DNA of 64,000 nucleotides from Protopterus annectens (Eukaryota > Chordata > Ceratodontiformes > Protopteridae): positions 605,819,636 to 605,883,635 of the forward strand of contig NC_056748.1 of the NCBI RefSeq assembly GCF_019279795.1, read 5' to 3'. Numbering within the stretch: position 1 is the stretch's first letter; every line of letters starts with the position of its first letter. The notes under the pieces are model-generated. The model was not told the origin of the DNA. It made no database searches and saw only the letters and a program-made list of their open reading frames with translations. Shown one piece after another: positions 12,257 to 22,962 of this stretch. The position numbers were made by a program, and so were the translations under genes.

Positions 12257-14498
12257 AGTCTGCACTGATTAAAGAAGGTAAGTTATTATTAATGGTAATA
12301 TCCAGATCCTACATGCTGTTATTTGCAGACATACTCTGTCTACTGATTAGAGAGGACCTGTTGACTCTGTGGATCCAAAGCATATTAACATACACTTACT
12401 TGGACTGAAGTTGAGCCCTAGTCCCATGGCCAAAATATTAATTTTGTCCTGGTCATCAGGAGAAGAATAGCATTGAGCCCAGCTTACAGTCATCTGCTTG
12501 TTTTCAGCTCCAACTCTTTTCAAAGACAGATAAAGAAGAGAACATGTACTTAAAAAACACTGGACCTAGTGCTGGGATAGCAGCTGTAATAATAGGTAAT
12601 TGCAGATATTTTCCTCAAAACAAGTACTTATTGTTTTCTCTCCAGCAATTTATTTTCAATCCACCGTGGAGCATACCAGCTAAAATATTAGCTGAGGCAT
12701 ATCTTTTCCTGAAAACAACTGCACATTGTTTAAAGACACCTTTATTTTTTTTTTACTTTTATACTGATCCTCGCCTGACCACTGAGCTGTCCCCATGTTG
12801 CATTTTTTATTCATTTGCTGCCTATGGAGAGAGTCCTATAACCAGTTTGTTTATCAGTGGCAAAAGTCAAGTCAGCACTGGGGACCAGACCATTAATCAT
12901 GTTGTTTGGTTGTCCATATAACCCCTCCCATTGACAGCTTGTGAGCACCACTGTTCCTGCCTCACAGGGGGATGCATGCATGCTACCACACATGCCATGT
13001 GTCCTTTGGAAGGAGTGCACAGCGTGGCCTCACTAAGCTGATTAAAGTAGGTGATACACCTATACTCTTGCAGGCATCACAATACAGCAAGTGGAAAAAC
13101 CTTCTTGTTCCCAGGATCGATTAATCTTGCCTAGCCGCTGCCTCCCATTTTCCCATGTCTGACCCTCTAGCAGATGTATTGTTAATTGAAGACATATATT
13201 TGACCTGAGTCAGGGGTTTATCCCTCTGTGCAATTGGGTTAGGTATCAGTGTCAGATATCTTGAAGGAGTCAGATGTCTTAAAGGATTCAGTTAAGTCCA
13301 GAAAGATAACAATATTTGGAAAAGGAATAGAACTGCAAAGGAACAAGGCAACACAGTTTGAATATGGGGTTGGGACAACTCAGAGTGTATTTAATATGAC
13401 TAATTATATCTCATTTGAGACAAGAATAATAATTAATAAATAAAAGAGTTAACACATTGTGTAAGGACTGTAGCAAGTCATAAAATCAGAAGCATTGCCA
13501 TGCATCCACAACAATATGTTTATGCAGAGGAGCAAGCCTTCAGGCAATGATCATCATGTGGAGATGTATGGGGGGCTCTACTATGGCTGCTAACTATGAT
13601 GTTGCAGAAATGCAGGGAAAAGAAAAACATAAAACATATGTAATACTCATATCTTCCATTTTCTATGACTGCTGTGAATCAAACACAAAGCACAGCATCT
13701 GCAGCAAATCAAGTTTCGACACAGCAAAACAACAACAGCATAAACAAGTGATCTTACTTGTTGGATGTTTTGTGCTAAAATAAATAGCCACAGAATCACA
13801 TGTAGTTCTTTTCTCAGGATGAGTAAAGGGAGGTATGTTTTTCAGTGTTGGAGATGTATATGCATGAGACAAATTCCCCCTACAAATGTTGGTTGATATC
13901 ACAGCAGTGGAAGACTTCAGTGTGGTATATGGCAGATGCATGGTTATCTTTAAATATTATTAACTGTGGGTTGCATAACCCTAGGGCAAAAGGTTAAATG
14001 TTTACACACACTGCATCAAAGCCGATTTTCAGATTCATATCTCGTTATGATTCCTGGTAGTTTTCCCATGGGTAAGGTAAGGGGCAGACTGGACTGGCCT
14101 ATTTATGTGCATCACATTCTTATTTTTTTCCTGTGATAGAGATATACTATTTATGGTTAGTGGACTTAAAGTGGTTTATAAAGAAAACAAAGCTTGACTA
14201 TACAATTTGCAGACCTTTGTAATGACAAAAAAAGGTTGTGTTGCTGAGAGACAATTTGAGTACCATTTTGAGATCCCTTTTACTTTGTCTTTGTAAGTCT
14301 TTCTTTTTCTTCTTGCTAGTCTGTTTAATTGGCAAACCTGCAAATATTCTTGTGTAATTACTTGGTGCATAAGAAATCTTCTCCCTAGCAGACCATTCAA
14401 AAGAGTTTGTACTTCAGTTTTAGTTCAGTGAGTTTATGGTCAATTACATGATACATGTTAGAGTCAGATGCAAAGTTCTTGTTGGTACTTTATATCTT
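12257..14498. other. Unassigned sequence
   Basis: Contains a 125-codon chance open frame (12,544-12,921) and several shorter ones. None shows a domain or motif that I recognise. Confidence 0.4.
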
Positions 14499-14741
14499 AG
14501 GTAAAACCAAACAAAAGTCAGCACCACATGAAGCAAAGAAGCTGGAAGTATATTGCTTTATTATATTCCAAAATGCAGCAGATTCAAAAATTAGACTGGT
14601 TTCAATTCATCACTATCTTCTTCAGTAAAAAAACAGATCCTGATCAAAAACTGATTTTTGAATCTGCTGCATTTTAGAATGTAATAAAGTGATATACTTC
14701 CAGCTTCTGTGCTTCATGTGGTGCTGATTTTGGTTTTACCT
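14499..14741. mobile_element. Inverted pair of Penelope-like termini
   Basis: Two arms of about 90 bp face each other: 14,499-14,590 and 14,654-14,741, roughly 90% complementary by eye, separated by about 63 bp. Read outwards, each arm runs TTTTTGAATCTGCTGCATTT, an AATAAAG block, TACTTCCAGCTTC and TGGTTTTACCT. In the left arm (complement) the sequence before it is CTGAAGA at about 14,625 and GAAAC at about 14,602. This matches the CUGANGA...GAAA core spacing of the hammerhead motifs found in Penelope-like pseudo-LTRs. I infer two inverted partial element ends. A simple foldback DNA element is the alternative. Confidence 0.45.
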
Positions 14742-16759
14742 GTACTTTTTGGTCATGTACACTGTTGTGGATTTGTGCATTCCTTTTGGGTGATTTTACT
14801 TTATATCTTATCCTTATCCACATGTACCTGTCAGTTGTAAGTGTCACGGAGTCAGTTTAGAATCACTTTGGAATTCTCATATCTGTTTGTGGCACCGATT
14901 GCATTTCTATTTATGGCCTAGTAAAACTGGTATAGTGTGATAAATGCACAATTCCTTTATAGAGGAAAAGGATTAAGTTTAAACATAATGTGCCTTCCAC
15001 AGGATGTCTTGCATTATTTTTATATTTTTTTCAGTCAAAACTTGAGTGACCAGTATTTCAGCAAGTGGCTCATTATTTCGGAAGGGAGAGGAGGCAGCTT
15101 TTGTGCTATGATTTGGTTATTATATTGCTTATTATTCTTTTTTTGCACTCTTTTGCCCCCATTGTCTATCAATCATCAGTATCCTCCACAGTCAAAAGAC
15201 CATTTCCCATCACAAAGATGAAGGTTGGCCAGGAGGGGCCATCAGAATGGTTTGACGTTTTCTTTTTCCTGACTCCCTTAAGGCACTTGCAGTCCCTCTC
15301 TTCTCCTTGGGAGAGGTAGGCATACCATGCCTCTTTACGCCTCTTCACTTCCTGCATATTTCTTTTTTTTTCATGTTTCTGACTTCTTTTCCTTATTTTA
15401 GTAAAAATGCTGTATTTTATCTTGCAAATGACTATGGCTACTTACATTCAACTGTATGTATCCTTTTTGATGTCTACACCTATTGCAATGTTTCAGAAAA
15501 TTAGCAACTACTTTTTTGCATGCTAAATCAAAGAATTCATTACATGATATACATGTAATGCAGAATTTACACATCCTAAGTTAATTTACAAATTTAAATG
15601 TCAAGAAAAAGTGTTTTACTCTTCCCACTTGAACACCTTTAAGAAAGCTTAGCTAATGGGCTGATTGTACAGGAACACCCTGTTGGACAGTGGATATACT
15701 CCAGCAGGGTATTAATGTACACATATTGCCTACTAAATTCAAGTCTGCTGCTTCATGGCAGTGTATTAAACAGCTGTAAAGCTTGGACAGAAGAAAAGAA
15801 AACAGCCACATTTTTTGCCAGCTAAATGCACCTTTGCTGTTTAGTGAGCATAAAATAAAAATAAATGTAAATGCGAGTGTGTGTGTCTGTGTGAATGTGT
15901 CTGTGTGCATAAGTGAGCAGGAGAGAGAACGACACTGCATAATTTATTTTCTCCGCAATTCATAACAAAGCCAGTGATATTGACAGAGAAAGAGGCACTC
16001 ACTGCTCAATGTTTTGCTCAAGAATTCATGATAAAGCTAAAGATTTGTGGGATGGGGGAGTCAGGGTTTAGAACAATGACTAGTATGAAGCTATGATATC
16101 TACCTTCATTGAATAACAGTAATCTTCAGTGCTTTACAAGAAAAGTATTTTCGGGGAACAGAACAAAATTAAAAACAGTTGGTGGGCATGGGCGGGAGTT
16201 GCAAGGCCTATACTGTATTTTTTTTCCATTTATTTGTTAACACTGAAACATTTAAAGTGTATTCATACAGGAAAGTAACAGTAATTCTTTTACATATTGT
16301 TGTGTGTGTGTGTGGACATTAAATACATACACAACTTATTTTAAATGTAAAAGAAACTTCCTTCAACATCAGTTACATAGCATACAACAAGTTTGAAACA
16401 TTAGGTGTAGGAAATATTTTATATCAAAAATATAAAAAATATACACTAAGAAAAAAACAGATACAAAACATTCTAACATACTGTCCATTATCTAAGCACA
16501 GTAATGTTCTCCAGGGTGGGTGTTATACAGGAAATAATGGACATTCCAGGAATGTAGAGGCCCTTGACCTGTGGCATCAGACCTCATAACACCTCTGAGC
16601 AGACTATAATTTCCTCAGTAGCTTCCGCCCTATCAGGCATCATTGTTTGTATATAATTCATACAGTGAAAAATGTATAATTTTCTTTTCAAATTATATGC
16701 AGTGATGATTGTGTTAAGGAAGCTATTCAACTGATATAAAACACAAATACACTGTAACG
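14742..16759. other. Unassigned sequence
   Basis: No supported gene or family-level repeat. Small GT-rich stretches occur near 15,875-15,910 and 16,300-16,314. Confidence 0.4.
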
Positions 16760-16845
16760 CAGAGGTGATGAGATGCTTTTCATTGGACCAGCATATGTTT
16801 TACAATTACACGAGCTTTCTGACTAACATGAGCCCCTCAGTGGAA
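16760..16845 (-). repeat. Penelope-terminus-like interspersed repeat
   Basis: On the complement the order is CTGAGGGG, GAAAGCTCGTG, then GGTCCAATGAAAAG. This recalls a widespread vertebrate repeat ending that reads CTGANGA...GAAAGC...GGTCCAATAAAAG, which I believe belongs to Penelope-like pseudo-LTRs. The assignment is from memory of the family pattern. It is short and decayed. Confidence 0.35.
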
Positions 16846-17348
16846 TATAATAGTGAATGTAAAAAAAATATTGTATGATAAATGCCTTATACAAATATTG
16901 CTGCACCATGTAGAGTATTATAAATGGGTTGCAAATCACACCTGCATTGTCACCTGAGGACTGTTTTAACAGATTCAGCTCAAACATGCAGCTTTCTGAA
17001 AAGCAAAACATTGACTGTAATGTTGTACGTAAACAACTTACAAAAACAAGCATAAAGGCACATGCTTTTGTCACTGCTGATTTTTTCCTACATTTTGTTG
17101 AGCACATGCAGCTGTTTCTATGAAAGTGCTTAAATGATGTTGAGAATGAATGTAAATGCAAAAATACATTTTACAGTAAAAGATAGTAGTATCACAAGAA
17201 ATTTATTAGAACTGGAATATGCAATATAATCATGAACATTATGATACATTGATTTACTGCATTAAAAATGAGCAATACATAATGGTAGTAATGTATTGCA
17301 ATGTTAGTATATGCATATATATAATTATGCCATGAAAAGTAGGAAACT
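16846..17348. other. Unassigned sequence
   Basis: Overlapping chance open frames on both strands (112 codons on the minus strand) show no recognisable domain. Confidence 0.4.
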
Positions 17349-17430
17349 CAAAAGAGAGAATCACAGATGGTATGACAAAAAGAGAGGATCACAAAACACT
17401 GAGTGACTCATAAGAGTGAATCACAAACCT
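17349..17430 (+). repeat. Three imperfect tandem units containing GAGxxAATCACA
   Basis: Three diverged units of about 27-31 bp share AAGAG.G.ATCACAAA (starts near 17,352, 17,379 and 17,410). This is a local tandem array of unknown origin. Confidence 0.5.
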
Positions 17431-17513
17431 TGAATATTTTCTCCTGCTAAAAAGTCATTTATGAGTAAACCTCAGCTACAAAACTGTGATCAAGTGTTCC
17501 CTTGGCAGTGATA

Positions 17514-17605
17514 CTGTTACGGAAAGGGTTTTTAGTAATGTAATGTATAGTGTTAGGGTTAGGGGCAGGGATAGGGGTTACAATTAGGGTTAGTATGCAT
17601 GAGTA
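17514..17605 (+). repeat. GTTAGGG-rich interspersed repeat, copy 1
   Basis: The block GGAAAGGGTTTTTAGTAA, then GTGTTAGGGTTAGGGGCAGG, has a clear counterpart on the complement at about 33,240-33,315 and a weaker one at about 32,330-32,395 on this strand. Shared sequence outside the GTTAGGG motif shows it is an interspersed repeat, not a telomeric array. Confidence 0.6.
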
Positions 17606-17909
17606 AGGTGAGCAGGGGGGGCCTTGGATTCACTCATTTGTGCATTGTCGCTCTCTTTTTTACACCTACAAAAACTTTTCTACCAAATGTGTATTATACA
17701 TCTTGAGTTTTAGCCCTACAGTTTGCTGTCATATAGTTGATTGATACTCAGAATATAAGGAAGCCTGTTTGTCTCACCACATACTTTATTAATGGTAAGA
17801 ATGTCAAACTGAATTGATCAATCACTCACATTCCCTCATGGCAGAAAGCCTCACAGAAAAAACAGGAAGTGGAATACTGTTTCTTCCCTGCATTTTCTCC
17901 AATTTAGAG

Positions 17910-17910
<1 letters not shown>

Positions 17911-17971
<61 letters not shown>

Positions 17972-17980
17972 AGAGAGAGA
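17911..17980 (+). repeat. (TA)n microsatellite
   Basis: A TA tract of about 60 bp with one TTTA interruption, followed by a short GA run. Confidence 0.97.
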
Positions 17981-18789
17981 ATAGTATAAAAAAGTTCAAA
18001 AGGTGCAACACTTTGACTAAGGATACTGAAAAGGGAAAAAAACTTTACTATTTAAAGAGATTTCTTAAGATACATCTATGGCAGAGTAACCTACAAGAGA
18101 AGAACCAGTACAGGGAAGGGAGTTGGATAGTAAAATATTGCAGCATGAAAGTTTTGCAAAACAGGGAGTAGAAGTGTTATTGCAGCCTGAAGATGTTGCA
18201 AAGCAGGGCAAAAATGAGAATAGGAAAAATGAAGAGAAGGAAACACACAGTGAAAGAATTTATTCCAGGGAGGATGAAGTTAGGAATTATAGAAAATGCA
18301 CAAACTGAGACGAGTTCTAAACTTTCTATCAAGTTAAAACATAAAGCCTCAAAAATGGAAAATCCTAAGTAGCAGTTAAATATTGAAAAAGAATGACTAC
18401 ATTAATGTAGTTAAAATGAGGAACTAGAACCTCTTCAGAGAACTAAACCTGATTCTGTCCGTGCAAGACCTTTCTTATCATCAGGTTCATAAAAGAAAGG
18501 AGCAAGAAAAAAGAAAAAAAGGTAGAAATTACAAATGACACTAAAGAATATTGGTATGACTTGTATTTCTTGGCAGAAGAGTTAGAGAATGAAACCCCAT
18601 TCCCTGTGTTGGTATGAAGAGATGAAACAGTACCTTTCTGTCATCACAAACTGATCCTGAGGAAATTGCTGATATGACCGACTTTCAAGTAAGCCAGATA
18701 AACATTAAAAATACAAAACAAAAAGATGACACTGATCAGAGCAAGGGAAAAGTTAGCTAGAGTAATAAGAGAAGAAAGTGAATAATACT
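17981..18789. other. Unassigned, possibly gypsy-derived sequence
   Basis: A purine-rich stretch with a 61-codon acidic/basic open frame (18,123-18,308). It lies directly upstream of gypsy integrase remains on the same strand and could be part of that element, but no motif proves it. Confidence 0.3.
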
Positions 18790-19340
18790 TCCACTTCTTA
18801 TCTATACTTTGAGTTGTAAAATGATATATTGTACAGAATGATTAAGGATAAATTGGAGACAATACATCAATTATTAGTGGCCAAGCTTTTCAGAAATCTA
18901 ACGATAAGGTTAGCATATATTCAGAAACTTTTAAGACACATAGAAATGGATAAGACTAAACCTAGTAAGACTTTTTCAGGCCACGAATAACATAAAAGTT
19001 AAGATTTTTTTATGTTGGATTCACTAAATGCCAGAGGACAGCCCCTAACCCAGACTTCAAACATCCTTTGATTCCAGTGCTCATTGTAGAGGTGCCACTT
19101 GAATGCTTTGCTATGGATGTTATTGGACCATGGGTAAAATCCAGCTATGGGTTTCAATAAATCTGGGTCAATTTGGGTTGTGCAGGCCACGGTTGCAGTA
19201 AAGCATATTGTGGTGATTTTCATCCTATGATATGTCAAAGGATGTAAATAATACTGTTATAATTAAAGTGTTTTTAAACAGTGAACATTTTCTTGTAAAT
19301 ATTATTGCAGGTAGAGGATATTACAAATGTTGTGTTTCCT
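18790..19340 (+). mobile_element. Ty3/gypsy integrase remnant
   Basis: Broken frames show, in order, an integrase N-terminal-like block (NDILYRMIKDKLETIHQLLV, then LAYIQKLLRHIEMDKTK; the family usually has LAH....GHLG..KT) at about 18,815-18,960, then CQRTAPNPDFKHPLIPV and VEVPLECFAMDVIGPW at about 19,030-19,135. The second block is the characteristic start of the gypsy integrase core, where DVIGP carries the first catalytic Asp. Stops and shifts abound, and no LTR was found. A short homologous piece lies at 29,770-29,850. Confidence 0.7.
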
Positions 19341-19508
19341 ATTAAGGCAGACACATACACTTTAGGGACTTCCAAGATGGCTGCACACTGATCAACAGCT
19401 TAACCTCATCAACTCTCCCAGTGTGAAAAAAATAAAATGAGAGATAAGGGCTAGTAATTCTGCAAGTAAGTAAAATTCAGTTACTGGTTAGTACATACAC
19501 TGCCTGGA

Positions 19509-20345
19509 TGCCAGCAAAGACGAAACTTAGAAAGCCTGAAAGAAAATCAGATAGAAATGGTGAAGAGAAAACACTGACTGGGAAGAATCCTGCAACTGTT
19601 CTGAAAAAGCAGTTCAAGCTCCATCTTTAGTAGAAGAGATGGCCATCAGTAATTTATAGGAAAAATTAAATCAAATGTACCCAGTGCTGATTAAAATGAA
19701 AGTCTAAAAACAATGGAAGAAGCTTTAAACAGCTTTTCAGTTGAAGTGATAAAACTGCAAAAATCAGGGATTGAAATGAAGAAAAGTCTGTCTGAATATG
19801 AGACTGTTCAAGAAGAGCTGTTCCAAAAATGGTAGTGTTAGAAGACAGAGCACATAGAGAAAACCTGAGATTTTCTGCTTTACCAAAGAAACTGCTAGAA
19901 ACAGACTGTATTAATTTTATGAAAGCACAAATAAGCAACTGGGATGGTATTCCACAGCAGGATTTGTTAATTGAAAGGGCCCATCATATATATGCTCCAA
20001 ACCTGGCCATGAGTAAGCTGCAAATACCTGTATTAGTAAAGATGCAATCATACCAGCAGAAAGGGTAAAGTATTAAAACTGGATACAGTAGAATGTTTAT
20101 GGAAAATGGTTATTCATTGTTCACCAGGCAGAAAGGAAGAAAATTTATCTCAGCAATCCGGGAATGTCGAGAGGTAGGTATAAGATTCAAGCTGCTGTAT
20201 TTAGCTGTCTTCAGAATATTCTTTCCTGGAGGAGCAAAGTAATTTTTGACATAGAACAGGATAAAGAGAAAATACAAAAGTTTGTCCAACAAAAAAATGA
20301 GCAATCAAACAGAAAGGGACTCTGCTTCTCATTCTTTTGTTAATA
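19509..20345 (+). pseudogene. L1 ORF1 pseudogene (RNA-binding chaperone type)
   Basis: In intact L1 this ORF encodes the trimeric coiled-coil RNA-binding protein of the retrotransposition particle. Starting at the ATG at 19,509, the translation is basic and hits a stop after 40 codons. In another frame a conserved stretch reads LEDRAHRENLRFSALPK (about 19,835), then IERAHHIY (about 19,970). These match the RRM-domain signatures LEDR.RR.N.RI.GLP and IERAHR of the family. A C-terminal block, VGIRFKLLYLAVFRIFFPGG (about 20,175-20,235), matches the G.....L.YPA.LR. motif. At least two frameshifts. Confidence 0.7.
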
Positions 20346-21920
20346 AAGCTTATAGAGAGACTTTGCCAGTGAAACCTTTCTAGTGTTCCAAAGAAACATA
20401 CTTGAGAGACAGAAAAAAGCTCAGGAGTGGACTAGAAGTATTGAGAGTACCTTAGAATTGAACTGGAGTCTGGGTTTGGGAGACGCACAGGAAGAAGAGC
20501 AGCAACACTGAAATTAGTGAATAATTTGAAACTATAAAGCAGCAACAAAATTTGTGAAGAACGGCTTTACAAGAAAAAATGGTCGAGATAGATTAGATTA
20601 TATTGACTGTGTTAAACATCCGGGGGACTGAAAGGCATATACCCCACTTCATGTCATTAATATTTAGAAGGACACTAAAAATAAAAAAAGAAAAAGGTAA
20701 TTGTAAGTAAAAATTATTTGTTGTTAGTAACATTTGCATAAAACATTTCATGATATAAATTGTATGCTATATAGTAAAGCATTTTCAATGTGATAAAGAT
20801 ACTGCAGTAAACAAGTACTTCTTTGTTTTTTAGTTTTAAGAAATGTACACAGTACAGTCAAAAAAAGAGGAGAAAGGCTGGAGGAAAGCATCTTTCAGTT
20901 AATATGCTGTAATCTTGCACTGTTTGGGTGGTGGATGGGGTGTAAAAGTACACTGATTATAATATATGTAGAGTTGATATGTTTTATTTTTCTTTTGCAT
21001 AGAAGAATGCCTGTTTTAATGCCCTTGGCTTAATCTAAGAACAAGTTTTTTGTTTAAGAGTGTGGACTTTAAAAATAAGAGAACTGTGTGAATGTAATTA
21101 AAAGTTGTCCTTTAATGAATAAATGTTCAGTGTGAGTTCAGAAGTCTGCAGCTGAGGGCAGTTGTAAATTGTTTTTTTATGTTTCCATTGATATAAACTG
21201 ATTATAGGTGCAGGCAATAAATTTTGAGAGTTCTGGGCATTGTTTGCTGAAGGAATTGTAAAATTAAAAGGTACAAGGATAAGCAGTTTAGAAAAAAATA
21301 AAGTTTGAAAATATTGGAAGTGAATAAGTGGCAGCAGCTTTCCTGGTGTCCAAACCTTCAGTGCATTTACTAGAACAGTGTATAATTTAGTTTTATTTAA
21401 AAATAGTCAGTCCACTTTTTATTAAGGCTAAAAGTTAACATTTTAAAAAAAAATTACAAGTGTTTTTCACATCTGGGAGGGGAATAAAGATAAGGCAAGA
21501 ACAGACAACAATTATTTTATGTAGGAGCACAGGGTGTAATATTTGCCTTAGCATGGATAACCTTAATTTTAGGTTAGGTAATGCCTATGGGTGAAGTTGT
21601 CAATTTGGTACAATTGTTCCTATCAGGAGGGTTAAACTTCATTATTTGAAGGTGCACATAGTTATGTGAGTTTCTTTTAAGTTAATAGGCTATAGGGGTG
21701 TTCTGGAGATGGGTTTGTTTTTTTTTTCGGTTTGAGGGTTTTCAGTAAAACAAAAAGTCTTGTAAAATGTGACATTGGTTCAAATGGAAATGACAAGAAA
21801 TAATTGTATAAAAAGATCAACCTACCAATCATTAGTGGGTGCTTGTAACACAAAAGTTGGAAATAGACATATAAAAAAGCTTTCATATATAATAGGTGGG
21901 AATAATAACTTCTTATCATA
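20346..21920. other. L1 ORF1 end and inter-ORF region
   Basis: Purine-rich sequence between the ORF1 and ORF2 remains of the L1. It has no recognisable domain. It is longer than the spacer of typical L1s, so other insertions may be hidden here. Confidence 0.4.
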
Positions 21921-22385
21921 ATGGCTACACTATCCATGTCACTTTGGAATATGAATTTCCTCACAGGTATAGAGCAAAAGGTAAGAACATTGAATTATGT
22001 TAAGAAATGCAGAGTGCAAATACTACAGGAGGCACGTTTGGAAAGAAGTAAGCATATGAATTTAATAAAGAATGGGTTTTGGCATGGTTATTCAGCAGAA
22101 TATCAAGGACAGACAAAAAGGTAACTAATTATTCTAACAGTAAGAGGAGCTCCAATAGTGATAGAGAAGGAAAATTATGATAATGGTAGATTTGTGGTAG
22201 TAGGTTACTGGCAAGGAAGGAGGGTTATATGTATTTATATTCCACCTAAATCTGTTATTATGGACCTTAATAAAATTTTGGGAGAAATAATCAGTTTTCA
22301 TGTGTAAAATGGGAAAAGGGATTGAGGATGGATGGATGAATCAGTTTTCAGTAGGGAATATTACTTATAGGTGGGGGCTAGAAGT
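21921..22385 (+). pseudogene. L1 ORF2 pseudogene, endonuclease 5' part
   Basis: The frame starting ATG at 21,921 reads LWNMNFLTGIEQKVRTLNYV, then ILQEARL. This corresponds to the N-terminus of the L1 APE endonuclease (N.NGL....KR..VL.Y....; LQET.L). In a shifted frame it continues with a VRGAPIVIE-like block. The reading ends in the CR1 insertion near 22,386 and resumes after 25,884. The expected catalytic Glu of LQET is kept as QEA. Confidence 0.65.
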
Positions 22386-22449
22386 TGATTTGCAGCCGTA
22401 AGGCGGTGTGTCTCACAGCCAAGAAGGCCTAACCATAATCCCAATATAT

Positions 22450-22920
22450 TAGTTATAGGAGACTCCATTACAGATGTGCCCCTCACCAGGCTGCATAAGG
22501 AGAAAGTCATGGTTAGTTGTTTGTCAGGTGCCAGAATTTACCATATCACATATGCACTCAAGTCTGTCAACAAAAGGTGCTGTTATGACTCTGTCATAGT
22601 CCATGTTGGCGTGAATAACTTGAGACATACCTCCCTGGACTATATGAAGACAGACATGATCCAATATGCTGAATATGTGTCCCAGGCAGATATGTCCCTA
22701 ACCTTAAGCTGCATTCTACCATCACCCAGAATGATGCCTCAATACAAACAGAAAATTATTGACTTTAACAATTGGATTAGTTTCTGGTGTCATTACAAGG
22801 AGATCCAGTACCTGACAGTCTGGGAAGACATGATTGACAGACCCTGATGCTTTGCCAGAGATGGCCTGCATCTGTCTCCCTTGGGCTTCAGGCTTTTGAA
22901 AAAGGCTCTTGTCTCCCCCA
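22450..22920 (+). pseudogene. CR1 ORF1 esterase-like (SGNH/GDSL) pseudogene
   Basis: Many CR1-clade ORF1 proteins carry an SGNH-type esterase domain. Here the translation, in one frame until a stop at 22,846, shows VIGDSITDVPL (about 22,452; the GDS box with the nucleophile Ser), then CLSGARI (block II Gly region), then VIVHVGVNNL (block III, G.N), and near the end GLHLSPLGF in a shifted frame (block V; normally DGLHLS..G with the catalytic Asp-His). All four blocks are in the expected order and spacing. A TGA replaces what should be a Gly codon before CFARDGLHL. Confidence 0.8.
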
Positions 22921-22962
22921 TAATGCCTTTTTTATGCAACGCCATGAGGTCAAAACTGCCAA

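Noticed and set aside
12544-12921. A 125-codon open frame as a host gene
   Set aside because: No domain, no codon bias that I can see, no partner exons; the frame starts and ends arbitrarily in AT-rich DNA.
14499-14741. Ordinary hAT or mariner foldback element
   Set aside because: No target duplication or typical termini were seen at the arm ends; the AATAAAG and hammerhead-like spacing favoured a Penelope terminus, though not firmly.
17540-17600. Interstitial telomeric repeat (TTAGGG)
   Set aside because: Only a few imperfect units, embedded in sequence shared with other places in the window; better explained as an interspersed repeat.
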